From the NCBI RefSeq assembly GCF_039729195.1, contig NZ_CP155796.1, forward strand, positions 682,001-746,000: a stretch of DNA of 64,000 bases, read 5' to 3'. This DNA is from Mycobacterium sp. DL (GTDB taxonomy: Bacteria; Actinomycetota; Actinomycetes; Mycobacteriales; Mycobacteriaceae). The position numbers and the translations under genes are program-made. Below the pieces are notes generated by a model that was not told the origin of the DNA, made no database searches, and saw nothing but the letters and a program-made list of their open reading frames with translations. This document shows, piece after piece, positions 25,349 through 33,459 of the stretch (positions are counted from its first letter, which is position 1; each line of letters starts with the position of its first letter).

Positions 25349-26499
25349 TGGTCCAGACCGCCTCGTTTGACGAGTTGCTTGGCGATCACCCCGCGCTGGA
25401 TCTCGTTGGTGCCTTCACCGACGATCATCAAAGGGGCGTCCCGGAAGTAGCGTTCCACGTCGTATTCGGTGGAGTAGCCGTAGCCGCCGTGCACCCGCAC
25501 GGCGTCCAGCGCGATCTCCATGCCGATCTCGGAGGCGAAGAGTTTCGCCATGCCGGCCTCCATGTCGCAGCGCGCGCCGGAGTCGAATTTCTCTGCGGCA
25601 CTGAGCAGCAGCGCCCGCGCCGCCGACAGCTTGGTGCCCATGTCGGCGAGCATGTTTCCCACGGATTGATGCTGCCAGATCGGTTTGCCGAAGCTCTCCC
25701 GCTCCTGGGCGTATCGCAGGGCGTCCTCGAACGCCGCTTTGGCGACACCGGTGGCACGGGCCGCGACCTGCAGTCGGCCGACCTCCAGGCCCTTCATCAT
25801 CTGAGCGAACCCGGCGCCCTCACTGCTGCCGAGCAGCGCGTCGGCGGGAACCCGGCAGTCGGAGAAGTTCAGCTCGCAGCTCTCGACACCTTTGTAACCG
25901 AGCTTGGGTAGATCCTTGGACACCGTGAAGCCCGGCACCTTCTCGACCAGCAGGATGGACACGCCGCGGTGGGCCGGTTCGGCGGAGGGATCGGTCTTGC
26001 ACATCAGTGCGATCAATCCGGCGCGACGCGCGTTGGTGATCCAGGTCTTGCTGCCGTTGATGACGTACTCGTCGCCGTCGCGGCGCGCCGAGGTCCGCAT
26101 CGCCTGCAGGTCGGAACCGCCGCCGGGTTCGGTCAGCGCCATCGTGGTGCGCAGTTCGCCCGTGGCCATCCGCGGCAGGTAACGCTGCTTCTGCTCCTCG
26201 GTGCCGAACATCATGATCAGTTTGGCCACCACCGTGTGCCCGCCCATGGCCCCTGCCAGGCTCATCCAGCCGCGGGACAGTTCTTCGGTCACCTGGACGT
26301 AGCAGGGCATCGACACCTGGCCGAAGCCGTACGGTTCGGGGATCGCGAGGCCGAAGATCCCGATCTCCTTCATCGTCTCGATGAGTTCCTCGGGATAGGT
26401 GTTGGCATGCTCGAGTTCCCGGACGACCGGCTTCACCTGCTTTTCGACGAAGTCGTGCACCGAGTCGAGGAGCGACCTCTCTTCACTTGACAGCGCCAT
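25345..26499 (-). CDS. Acyl-CoA dehydrogenase
   Basis: A 384-residue FAD flavoenzyme with standard order: N-terminal helical domain, LTEPGGGSDLQAMRTSA (FAD/substrate loop), INGSKTWITNA, the Arg-containing YAQERESFGKPI and VHGGYGYSTEYDVERYFRDA. The catalytic base is expected at the glutamate of IVGEGTNEIQ. It oxidises an acyl-CoA to the 2-enoyl-CoA. It is the first gene of the operon, with a GGAGGTGA ribosome-binding site, and has the GntR/FCD operator 20-34 nt upstream of the start. In context it may introduce the double bond hydrated by the MaoC-like enzyme. Confidence 0.93.
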   Translation of the reverse strand: MALSSEERSLLDSVHDFVEKQVKPVVRELEHANTYPEELIETMKEIGIFGLAIPEPYGFGQVSMPCYVQVTEELSRGWMSLAGAMGGHTVVAKLIMMFGTEEQKQRYLPRMATGELRTTMALTEPGGGSDLQAMRTSARRDGDEYVINGSKTWITNARRAGLIALMCKTDPSAEPAHRGVSILLVEKVPGFTVSKDLPKLGYKGVESCELNFSDCRVPADALLGSSEGAGFAQMMKGLEVGRLQVAARATGVAKAAFEDALRYAQERESFGKPIWQHQSVGNMLADMGTKLSAARALLLSAAEKFDSGARCDMEAGMAKLFASEIGMEIALDAVRVHGGYGYSTEYDVERYFRDAPLMIVGEGTNEIQRGVIAKQLVKRGGLDQ

Positions 26500-26518
26500 G
26501 CCGTCACCTCCCTATCTC

Positions 26519-26535
26519 TATAGAAAATATTCTAT
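26519..26535. promoter_or_regulatory. GntR/FCD operator in front of the acyl-CoA dehydrogenase operon
   Basis: TATAGAAAATATTCT (26519-26533) matches the site overlapping the GntR/FCD promoter in 14 of 15 bases. Here it extends into a perfect inverted repeat: ATAGAA (26520-26525), AATA spacer, TTCTAT (26530-26535). Such an AT-rich palindrome is conspicuous in GC-rich DNA, and it lies between the divergent dehydrogenase and SDR genes. Confidence 0.7.
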
Positions 26536-26624
26536 GGAAAGTGGCGGTGTGTCGCAAACAGCGGTGGTGCAGACAGCGGCACCGCGCATCAGCCACTCAC
26601 AGGGGGCCATGGATACCGTGTCCT

Positions 26625-27443
26625 ATGCCGTTGCCCTCACCGTCGCCCGCCAGCACCGCCGTCATCACCGGAGCGTCCTCGGGCATCGGCGCCGACCTTG
26701 CCCGCGAACTCGTCGGCCGAGGGCACGGCGTCACGCTGGTCGCCCGCCGGGAGGAACGGCTGCGCGACCTCGCGGCCGAACTCGGTGACGCGGTCCGCGT
26801 CGAGGTGATCGCCTGCGACGTCGCCGATCCCGCCGCCCGCGCCGACCTGCTCGCCGAGGTCGAGCGCCGCGGCCTGACCGCCGACGTGCTGATCAACAAC
26901 GCCGGCCACGGAACCATCGGGCCGGTGGTGGATTCGTCGCCGGCAGCCGAGATCGCGCAGGTGCGCGTCAACGTCGAGGCCGTGATCGATCTGGCCACCC
27001 GGGCGGTGCAACAGATGGTGCCGCGCGGACGCGGCGCGATCCTCAACGTCGGATCGACCGCCGGCTTCCAGCCCTTCCCCGGTCAGTCCGGATACGCTGC
27101 GACCAAGGCGTTCGTCCGGTCCTACACCGACGGGTTGCGTGCCGAGCTTGCCGGCACCGGCGTCACCGTCGCCGCGCTGCATCCCGGGCCGGTGCGCACC
27201 GAGTTCCTGCAGGTCGCCGGCATGGACGAGCGCACCTTCGCCGCAGCCTTCCCGAAGTTCATGTGGGTGGAGTCGCGCGAAGTGGCGCGGCAGGGGATCG
27301 AGGCGCTCGAGCATGATCGCGGCGGCGTGATCCCCGGGATCCCGAACAAGATCAGCACCAAGATGTTCGAACTGATGCCCCGCCGGATGTTGTTGCCGCT
27401 ACTGACCAGTCAGCACCCCGCCCTGCGCAAGCGTGGGCACTGA
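26625..27443 (+). CDS. Short-chain dehydrogenase/reductase
   Basis: A 272-residue SDR with an intact site: TGASSGIG, VLINNAGHG, NVGSTAG and YAATK. The C-terminal tail (ISTKMFELMPRRMLLPLL) resembles the membrane-associating end of SDRs of the DltE/acyl-reductase kind. I start at the ATG at 26625. A TACCGT -10-like box ends 5 nt before it, so the mRNA may be leaderless; the upstream 46 in-frame codons look non-coding. It is divergent from the acyl-CoA dehydrogenase and could share its operator. Substrate unknown. Confidence 0.85.
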   Translation: MPLPSPSPASTAVITGASSGIGADLARELVGRGHGVTLVARREERLRDLAAELGDAVRVEVIACDVADPAARADLLAEVERRGLTADVLINNAGHGTIGPVVDSSPAAEIAQVRVNVEAVIDLATRAVQQMVPRGRGAILNVGSTAGFQPFPGQSGYAATKAFVRSYTDGLRAELAGTGVTVAALHPGPVRTEFLQVAGMDERTFAAAFPKFMWVESREVARQGIEALEHDRGGVIPGIPNKISTKMFELMPRRMLLPLLTSQHPALRKRGH

Positions 27444-27463
27444 TTCCGTCCTGCCCGAGTGGG

Positions 27464-28837
27464 TCACCGCCACGAAGCGGGCGGCACCGGACCATCCGAA
27501 CCGGCCGGGTATTCGACGAGTGAGCTGCTGTCGGCATCCCATGCCGCCAGCACTCCCTCGACGATGCGCCAACTCTCCTCGGCCTCGACATCGCTGATGG
27601 ACAACGTCGATTCGCCCGCCAGCATCGACTCCAGAACCGTGGCGTAGGCCGGTACCGGAGGCGGGGCCGGGTCGGTTTCGAACCGGCGCCGTTCGAGGTC
27701 GAACGGGTCGTCCTCGCCGTTGAGGTCGAGTTCGAGCACCATGCCGTCGGTGTCGAGCTTGATCCGCAGCACGTTCGGCTCTGGGGCGGCACCGGAGAAC
27801 GGCGAGTGCGGAACCGGTCGGAAATGCACGCAGATCTCCTTCCGCTTGGTGGCAAGCGCTTTGCCGGTGCGCAGCCGGAACGGCACGCCGGCCCAGCGCC
27901 AGCTGTCGACGTGCACGACGAACTCGGCGTAGGTTTCGGTCGAGCGGTCCGGGTCGACGCCGGCCTCGTCGAGGTAGCTGCGCAGCTCGCGCCCGTCGAG
28001 GTGCCCGCGGCCGTAGCGGCCGCGCACGGCGTCCACGGGGTCGACCACACGAACCGCGCGCAGCGCGTCCGCCTTGCGGGACGGCAGCGTCGTCGAGTCC
28101 AGCGCCTGCGGCGGATCCATCACCACCAGTGCCAGCAACTGCAGCAGATGGTTCTGCAGCATGTCGCGCAGGGCACCGGCCTTGTCGTAGTACCCGGCTC
28201 GACCTTCCAGACCGAGGATCTCGTCGTAGACGATCTCGACCTTCTCGACATGCTGGTTGTTCCACAGCGGCTCGAACAGTCGGTTGGCGAACCGCAGCCC
28301 CAGGATGTTGAGGACGGTGCGCTTGGCGATGAAATGGTCGATCCGGAAGGCGGCGGGTTCGGGGATCAGCCGGTGCAGCTGGCGGTTGAGGCGGCGAGCG
28401 TCTGCGCCGTCCACGCCGAATGGCTTCTCGACGGCGATCATCGTGCCGTCCGGAACACCTGCCTGCTCCAGGGCGGTCAGCACGTCGCCGAGAATGCCGT
28501 TGGGCAACGCCAGGTAGATCACCGGTGCGCCGGCGTCGAATCCGACGGCACGGTCCAGGGCCGTGCGCAGCGCCCCGGGGTCGGTGGCGTCGCCGCGCTG
28601 ATAGCCCAGCCTCTCGGCGACAGCCTCTCGACAGGCCCGATCTGCTTCTGGCGCATGGGCTTCGAGCCGCTCAACCGCCCAGGTGCGGTAGCCGTCCTCG
28701 TCGAGGTCGTCGGTCGCGACGGCGATCACCGGCGGTGCGGTGGCTCCGGCGGCCACCAGGTGGGCCAGCGAGGGCAGCAGCAGCCGGCCGGTCAGGTCGC
28801 CGGTACCGCCGAGGAGGATCAGTGGCCGCGGGCTCAT
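27464..28837 (-). CDS. zwf: Glucose-6-phosphate 1-dehydrogenase
   Basis: A 457-residue enzyme catalysing the first step of the oxidative pentose phosphate pathway. The NADP-binding loop is LLGGTGDLTGRLL, the catalytic-site motif is RIDHFIAK (usually RIDHYLGK), and EKPFGVDGADA, RDMLQNHLLQLLALV and RTGKALATKRKEI follow in the normal order. The start MSPRPL overlaps the stop of the GH15 gene as ATGA. Mycobacteria often carry more than one such gene, and the slightly altered RIDHF motif suggests this may be a secondary isozyme. Confidence 0.92.
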   Translation of the reverse strand: MSPRPLILLGGTGDLTGRLLLPSLAHLVAAGATAPPVIAVATDDLDEDGYRTWAVERLEAHAPEADRACREAVAERLGYQRGDATDPGALRTALDRAVGFDAGAPVIYLALPNGILGDVLTALEQAGVPDGTMIAVEKPFGVDGADARRLNRQLHRLIPEPAAFRIDHFIAKRTVLNILGLRFANRLFEPLWNNQHVEKVEIVYDEILGLEGRAGYYDKAGALRDMLQNHLLQLLALVVMDPPQALDSTTLPSRKADALRAVRVVDPVDAVRGRYGRGHLDGRELRSYLDEAGVDPDRSTETYAEFVVHVDSWRWAGVPFRLRTGKALATKRKEICVHFRPVPHSPFSGAAPEPNVLRIKLDTDGMVLELDLNGEDDPFDLERRRFETDPAPPPVPAYATVLESMLAGESTLSISDVEAEESWRIVEGVLAAWDADSSSLVEYPAGSDGPVPPASWR

Positions 28838-30720
28838 CGCCGGGCCTCGATCGCACGGGAGAGCCGGAAGCCGCTGGCGATCACGCCGATATGGCTGAAG
28901 GCCTGCGGGAAGTTCCCCAGGAACGATCCGTCGCGCGGATCGATCTCCTCGCTGAGCAGACCCACATGGTTGGCGCGGGCGCACAGCGAGTCGTAGAGCT
29001 CGAGCGCCTCGTCGAGTCGGCCCTGTTCGGTGAGGTTGTCGACGAGCCAGAACGAACACAGCAGAAACGCCCCCTCGCCACCGTGCAGGCCGTCGGAGGA
29101 CACATCGTGGCGGTAGCGGTAGAGCAACCCATCACCGGCGTCGAGCTCGCGCCGGACCGCTTCCACCGTGGAAACCATGCGCGGGTCGGTGAACTCGACG
29201 ACGCGGCGCAACGGAAGGGCGAGCAGCGATCCGTCCAGGCCGCCGCGTGAGGACCCGTCGAAGGAGAGCTGTTCGGTGAACGTCTGCCTGTCCGGATCCC
29301 ACGCCCCGTCGAGCAGTGTCGCGCGAATCTCGTCGCGCGCGGTGCGCCACGCTTCGGTCGGGCAGGTGCGGCCGGTCATTTCGGCGATGCGTAGCGCCCT
29401 GTCGAGGGCGACCTCGCACAGTGCCACCGAGTAGGTGAAAGGTCTTCCGGCAGCGCGGATCTCCCAGATGCCGTGATCGGGGGTCCGCCAGTTCTCGGCG
29501 GCCGCGTCGGCCAGCGTCGACAGCGCCGACCACAGATGGTCGTTGACCGCGCCACCGGCGCGCACCCACTGGTAGGCGACGTCGAGAAGCTCGCCGTAGA
29601 CGTCGTGCTGGGTCTGCCCGGCAGCGGCATTGCCCCACCGCACAGGTGCCGAGTCGCGCCATCCGCGGAGATTCGGGTCGGTCCATTCCTCGGGCGGCTG
29701 GCCACCGTCGAGGGCGTACATGATCGACGGGCCCCCGTCGCGTTCGGCGCAGTTCAGAGTCCATGACAGGAAGGCATTGGCGTCACTGGTCAGGCCGATC
29801 CGGCGAAGCGCGTAGGTGGAGAACGCCGCGTCCCGGACCCAGGTGTATCGGTAATCCCAATTACGCTCGCCACCAACATTTTCCGGTAGCGAAGAAGTCG
29901 CGGCCGCCATGATCGCGCCGGTCGAGGAGTGGTCGAGCAGTTTCAGGGTGAGTGCGGACCGGCGGACCAGGGCGCGCTGGGGGCCCTCGTAGGTGATCCG
30001 GTCGGTCCAGCGCCGCCAGGCCTCGGTGGTCCGGGCGCACAGCGTGACCGCGGAGGTGCCGACGCTGATCTGCCGTTCCGGGGACCACCCCAGCGACGAC
30101 TCGTAGGTCTGGCCCGCCCGCAGCGTGATCGTCGCGGTGAGCGCGCCGTGGGTGTCCGGTTGTAGCGGGTGTGAGGAGCGTAGATGCAATGGCAGGTCGG
30201 GATGGTCAGGCGAGTCGATCACCCAGGCGCCCCCGAGTTGGTCGAAGGTGCACTGCGCACGCGGGGCGAACCGGATCGTCAGTGTGACGGTGCCGGCGAC
30301 GACGCGCGCCAACCGGACGAACTGACTGCGCCCTGATGCGGCGATCTCGGTCAGGTCGGCGCCGGAACGCAGCGCGAGGAAGTCGGTCACCTCGACCACG
30401 CCGCCGTCGCCCGCCAACGTTGTTGTCAGAACTGCGGTGTCGTCGGCATAGCGCTGTTCGCCGCCGCGCAGGCCCGCGGGGGTGATGGACCACTCACCGC
30501 CGCGTTCGGCGTCGAGCAGCGACACGAAGAACGGGGCGGAGTCGAACTGCGGCAGGCACAGCCACGGGACCGCGCCGTCGCGGCGAACCAGCGCGCACGT
30601 GGCGCCGTCCCCGATCAGGGCGTGGTCTTCGATGGGCAGTTGACCGGCGCTGGGTGCGAAGGGCCGGGTTGCCGGCACCCCCGGGACGGGGTGGTGGTGG
30701 CACCCCTCGGTGCGGCTCAT
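28834..30720 (-). CDS. Glycoside hydrolase family 15 protein (glucoamylase/trehalase-like)
   Basis: A 628-residue protein. An N-terminal beta-sandwich (from about residue 25, beginning PIEDHALIGDGATCALVRRDG) is followed by the (alpha/alpha)6 barrel with the signature GGERNWDYRYTWVRDAAFS and the C-terminal LSEEIDPRDGSFLGNF, which should carry a catalytic glutamate. Mycobacterial GH15 enzymes include trehalases, so alpha-glucan or trehalose hydrolysis are the options. No signal peptide is seen, so it is cytoplasmic. Its stop overlaps the zwf start, coupling sugar release to the pentose phosphate pathway. Confidence 0.9.
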   Translation of the reverse strand: MSRTEGCHHHPVPGVPATRPFAPSAGQLPIEDHALIGDGATCALVRRDGAVPWLCLPQFDSAPFFVSLLDAERGGEWSITPAGLRGGEQRYADDTAVLTTTLAGDGGVVEVTDFLALRSGADLTEIAASGRSQFVRLARVVAGTVTLTIRFAPRAQCTFDQLGGAWVIDSPDHPDLPLHLRSSHPLQPDTHGALTATITLRAGQTYESSLGWSPERQISVGTSAVTLCARTTEAWRRWTDRITYEGPQRALVRRSALTLKLLDHSSTGAIMAAATSSLPENVGGERNWDYRYTWVRDAAFSTYALRRIGLTSDANAFLSWTLNCAERDGGPSIMYALDGGQPPEEWTDPNLRGWRDSAPVRWGNAAAGQTQHDVYGELLDVAYQWVRAGGAVNDHLWSALSTLADAAAENWRTPDHGIWEIRAAGRPFTYSVALCEVALDRALRIAEMTGRTCPTEAWRTARDEIRATLLDGAWDPDRQTFTEQLSFDGSSRGGLDGSLLALPLRRVVEFTDPRMVSTVEAVRRELDAGDGLLYRYRHDVSSDGLHGGEGAFLLCSFWLVDNLTEQGRLDEALELYDSLCARANHVGLLSEEIDPRDGSFLGNFPQAFSHIGVIASGFRLSRAIEARR

Positions 30721-30809
30721 TGAGGATTCTCTCTCGGCGTCGTGGATGGACACGGGGGGTACCCGGCCCCCCGGGGATCTCAATCAGATCGGCGTTGTGA
30801 GGTCTGCCG

Positions 30810-32534
30810 TCAGATGGCGGGTGCCGGCTGGCGGCCGCGCACCAGCCTGCCCGGCCGGGAGTCCGTCGGGACCCCGTTCTCGGCGATCACCTCGCCGGAG
30901 ACGATGGTGGTGATGTAGCCCTCGGCGGCCTGGTCGAGTCGGCGTCCGCCTGCCGGCAGATCGCTGACGACGACGGGCTTGCGCAGCCGCAGCCCCATGG
31001 CATCGATGACGTTGAGATCGGCCTTGTATCCCAGGGAGATTCGGCCTCGGTCGGCCAACCCCGCAACCCGTGCCGGGGTCGACGTCAGCTCCCGCACCGC
31101 CTCGGCGACGGGCAGTCGGCCGGATGCGCGATCGCGCACCCAGTGCGTCAGCATGTAGGTGGGAAACGATGCGTCGCAGATCATCCCGTAGTGGGCACCG
31201 CCGTCGCCGAGTCCGAGTACGACATCGTCGCGGCGGATCAGCTCGGCCACGGTGTCCAGGCTGCCGTCGCGGAAGTTCGCCAGCGTGACCAGCAGCATCG
31301 CCTGTCCGTCGTCCTGCAGGAGATGGTCATAGGCCACCTCGAGCGGGTTCATCCCACGTGTGCGCGCCTGGGCGCCAATGGAATCCGACGGTGAGGGCTC
31401 GTAGTTCGGCGGGTCGTCGAGGGGGAACATGTAGTCCCAGGCCTGGGCGGCGAACATCAGCGGGTGTCCGTCCGATGCCGGCTTGTCGTTCAGAATCCGT
31501 TGCCGTACTTCGGGTTTACGCATCTCGGCAACCCGTTCCGGCAGCGGCAAACCGGCGATCTCGCGGTAGGACGGATACAGCACGAAGGGATTGCCGGACA
31601 GCTCGAGGCCCAGCACCAGGCCGATGGGTCGCGGGAAGATCTGGGCACTGACCTCTCCGCCGGCGGCGTTGGCCTTCTCGACCAGGTTCAGGCCGTCGAT
31701 GAAGAACGGATCGCCCGCGTTGCCGATCGCGAGGGTGAATGTCACCGGCAGACCCACGTCATCGGCGACGTCGAAGACCGTCTGCAGCGCAGGACCGTAG
31801 TCCCCGGCGATGAGGTCGGGCACGAACTGGATCAGCCCGCCGCCGGCATCTTTGACGCCGCGGGCGATCGCCTCGATCTCGGCGTGGCCGGCATCAAAAC
31901 TCGGTATCGGCTGGCCACTTTCGGACTTGTGCAGCGTGAGCCGCGACGACGCGAAACCCAGGGCACCCACCTGGACCGCTTCGGCGGCGAGCTTGCGCAT
32001 CAGGGCCAGGTCTTCCTCGGTGGCGGGTTCGCGGTCCACTCCCCGCCGGCCCATCACGTACACCCGCAGTGGGGAATGCGGCAGGAAGGCGGCCACGTCG
32101 ATGTCCCGGCTTCGCGACTCGATGGCGTCGAGGAACTCCGGGAACGTCTCCCACGTCCACGGCAGGCCGTCGACCATGACGACGCCGGGGATGTCCTCGA
32201 CGCCCGCCATCAGATCGACGAGCGTGTTGTGGTCTTCTGGGCGGCACGGGGCGAAACCGACACCGCAGTTGCCCATCACCACCGTCGTCACGCCGTGCGC
32301 CGACGACGGGGTCAGCCGGTCCGACCAGATCGCCTGGCCGTCGTAGTGGGTGTGCAGGTCGACGAAGCCTGGAGTCACGAGCAGGCCGGTGGCGTCGATC
32401 TCGCGGGCCCCGGATTCGTCGACGACGCCGATCGCGGTGATGACGCCATCGCGGACCCCGACGTCGCCGACGAACGGGTCGCCGCCGAGACCGTCGACGA
32501 TGGTGCCGCCTCGGATGATCAGGTCGTATGTCAT
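30810..32534 (-). CDS. Amidohydrolase, N-acyl-D-amino-acid deacylase-like
   Basis: A 574-residue metal-dependent hydrolase. It starts with the small beta domain MTYDLIIRGGTIVDGLG, has the metal-binding HxH in VDLHTHYDGQAIWSD, and the D-aminoacylase-like features VMGNCGVGFAP and LGLGDGGAHYGMICDAS. A long insertion typical of this subfamily lies in the middle. It removes an acyl or carbamoyl group from an amide; the substrate is not evident. The ATG at 32534 has a TACATT -10 box exactly 6 nt upstream, so I use it rather than the 15-codon longer frame. Confidence 0.87.
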   Translation of the reverse strand: MTYDLIIRGGTIVDGLGGDPFVGDVGVRDGVITAIGVVDESGAREIDATGLLVTPGFVDLHTHYDGQAIWSDRLTPSSAHGVTTVVMGNCGVGFAPCRPEDHNTLVDLMAGVEDIPGVVMVDGLPWTWETFPEFLDAIESRSRDIDVAAFLPHSPLRVYVMGRRGVDREPATEEDLALMRKLAAEAVQVGALGFASSRLTLHKSESGQPIPSFDAGHAEIEAIARGVKDAGGGLIQFVPDLIAGDYGPALQTVFDVADDVGLPVTFTLAIGNAGDPFFIDGLNLVEKANAAGGEVSAQIFPRPIGLVLGLELSGNPFVLYPSYREIAGLPLPERVAEMRKPEVRQRILNDKPASDGHPLMFAAQAWDYMFPLDDPPNYEPSPSDSIGAQARTRGMNPLEVAYDHLLQDDGQAMLLVTLANFRDGSLDTVAELIRRDDVVLGLGDGGAHYGMICDASFPTYMLTHWVRDRASGRLPVAEAVRELTSTPARVAGLADRGRISLGYKADLNVIDAMGLRLRKPVVVSDLPAGGRRLDQAAEGYITTIVSGEVIAENGVPTDSRPGRLVRGRQPAPAI

Positions 32535-32540
32535 ACCCCG

Positions 32541-32550
32541 AATGTACGGT
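32541..32550. promoter_or_regulatory. Overlapping divergent -10 boxes (bidirectional leaderless promoter)
   Basis: The whole gap between two divergent start codons is 22 bp. On the plus strand TACGGT (32545-32550) precedes the ATG at 32557 by 6 nt. On the minus strand TACATT (32546-32541) precedes the ATG at 32534 by 6 nt. The boxes share two base pairs, so the two promoters should compete for RNA polymerase. Confidence 0.6.
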
Positions 32551-32556
32551 GGGCCC

Positions 32557-32943
32557 ATGATCGACCACTTCGGAATCAACTGCGCGGATTGGGAGAAGTC
32601 GAAGGCCTTCTACGACAAGGTCCTCGGCGTGCTGGGGTTCACCCGGCAGATGGACTACCAGGTCGCCATCGGGTACGGCGTCGACGGTAAGCCCGATTTC
32701 TGGATCGCCGACATGAGCACCGGCGATGCAGTAGGTCCGAACCGCGAGGTGCACTTTGCGTTCCAGGCGGCGGACGCGGACGCTGTGCAGGCGTTCTATG
32801 ACGCCGCCCTCGAAGCGGGAGCCGAGTCGCTGCACGCACCGCGGCTGTGGCCGGAATATCACCCGGGTTACTTCGGTGCATTCGTTCGCGACCCCGACGG
32901 CAACAACGTCGAGGCCGTTTTCCACGGTGCCGCTCATGGCTGA
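32557..32943 (+). CDS. VOC-family (glyoxalase/dioxygenase fold) protein
   Basis: A 128-residue protein made of two beta-alpha-beta-beta-beta modules. IDHFGINCADWEKSKAFYDKV starts the first and REVHFAFQAADADAVQAFYDAAL the second, ending with GYFGAFVRDPDGNNVEAV. The His and Glu at the usual metal-ligand positions are present (DHFGI; NNVEAVF). Enzymes of this fold range from glyoxalases to fosfomycin-resistance proteins; the exact reaction is unknown. It overlaps the next gene by 8 nt. Confidence 0.85.
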   Translation: MIDHFGINCADWEKSKAFYDKVLGVLGFTRQMDYQVAIGYGVDGKPDFWIADMSTGDAVGPNREVHFAFQAADADAVQAFYDAALEAGAESLHAPRLWPEYHPGYFGAFVRDPDGNNVEAVFHGAAHG

Positions 32944-33448
32944 CACCGACGCGGCCCGTGAACTGCTCCGCGACGCCTTCACTCGGCTGATCGAGCACGT
33001 CGACGAGTTGACCGACGGGCTGACCGACGCCGTCGCGTACCACCGTCCGACGCCGGAGGCCAACACGATCGTGTGGTTGATCTGGCACAGCGCTCGCATC
33101 CAGGATGCGCAACTGTGCGATATCGCGGGCATCGAGCAGGTGTGGCTGCGCGACGGCTGGGTCGACCGGTTCGCGCTGGATCTGCCTCGGGACGCACACG
33201 GGTACGGCCACACCCCCGAGGAGGTGGCCAAGGTGCGCGCGTCCCCGCAGTTGCTCGCCGGCTATTACCACGCAGTGCACAAGGTGTCGCTGGAGTACGT
33301 CGCGTCGGTGTCGGCCGACGACCTCGCCCGGATCGTCGACGAGCAGTGGACCCCGCCGGTGACCGCCAGCGCGAGACTGGTCAGCATCATCGACGACGCC
33401 GCACAGCATCTCGGCCAGGCCGCCTACATCAGGGGGATCGCCGGCTGA
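32936..33448 (+). CDS. DinB-like (DUF664) protein, possible mycothiol-dependent transferase
   Basis: A 170-residue four-helix-bundle protein. Characteristic positions are NTIVWLIWHSARIQDAQ (first metal His), YYHAVHKVSLEYV, and IDDAAQHLGQAAYIRGIAG near the C-terminus (last His). In mycobacteria many DinB proteins use mycothiol as a thiol cofactor, but that cannot be shown from this sequence. The start MADTDAARE overlaps the VOC gene, so the two are co-transcribed and probably act in the same detoxification step. Confidence 0.82.
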   Translation: MADTDAARELLRDAFTRLIEHVDELTDGLTDAVAYHRPTPEANTIVWLIWHSARIQDAQLCDIAGIEQVWLRDGWVDRFALDLPRDAHGYGHTPEEVAKVRASPQLLAGYYHAVHKVSLEYVASVSADDLARIVDEQWTPPVTASARLVSIIDDAAQHLGQAAYIRGIAG

Positions 33449-33459
33449 GGCTGACGTGG

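Noticed and set aside
30754..30772. GGGGGG/CCCCCC hairpin after the amidohydrolase gene as a terminator
   Set aside because: The stem is only 6 bp of homopolymer with no T tract on either side; it is as likely to be chance in GC-rich DNA.
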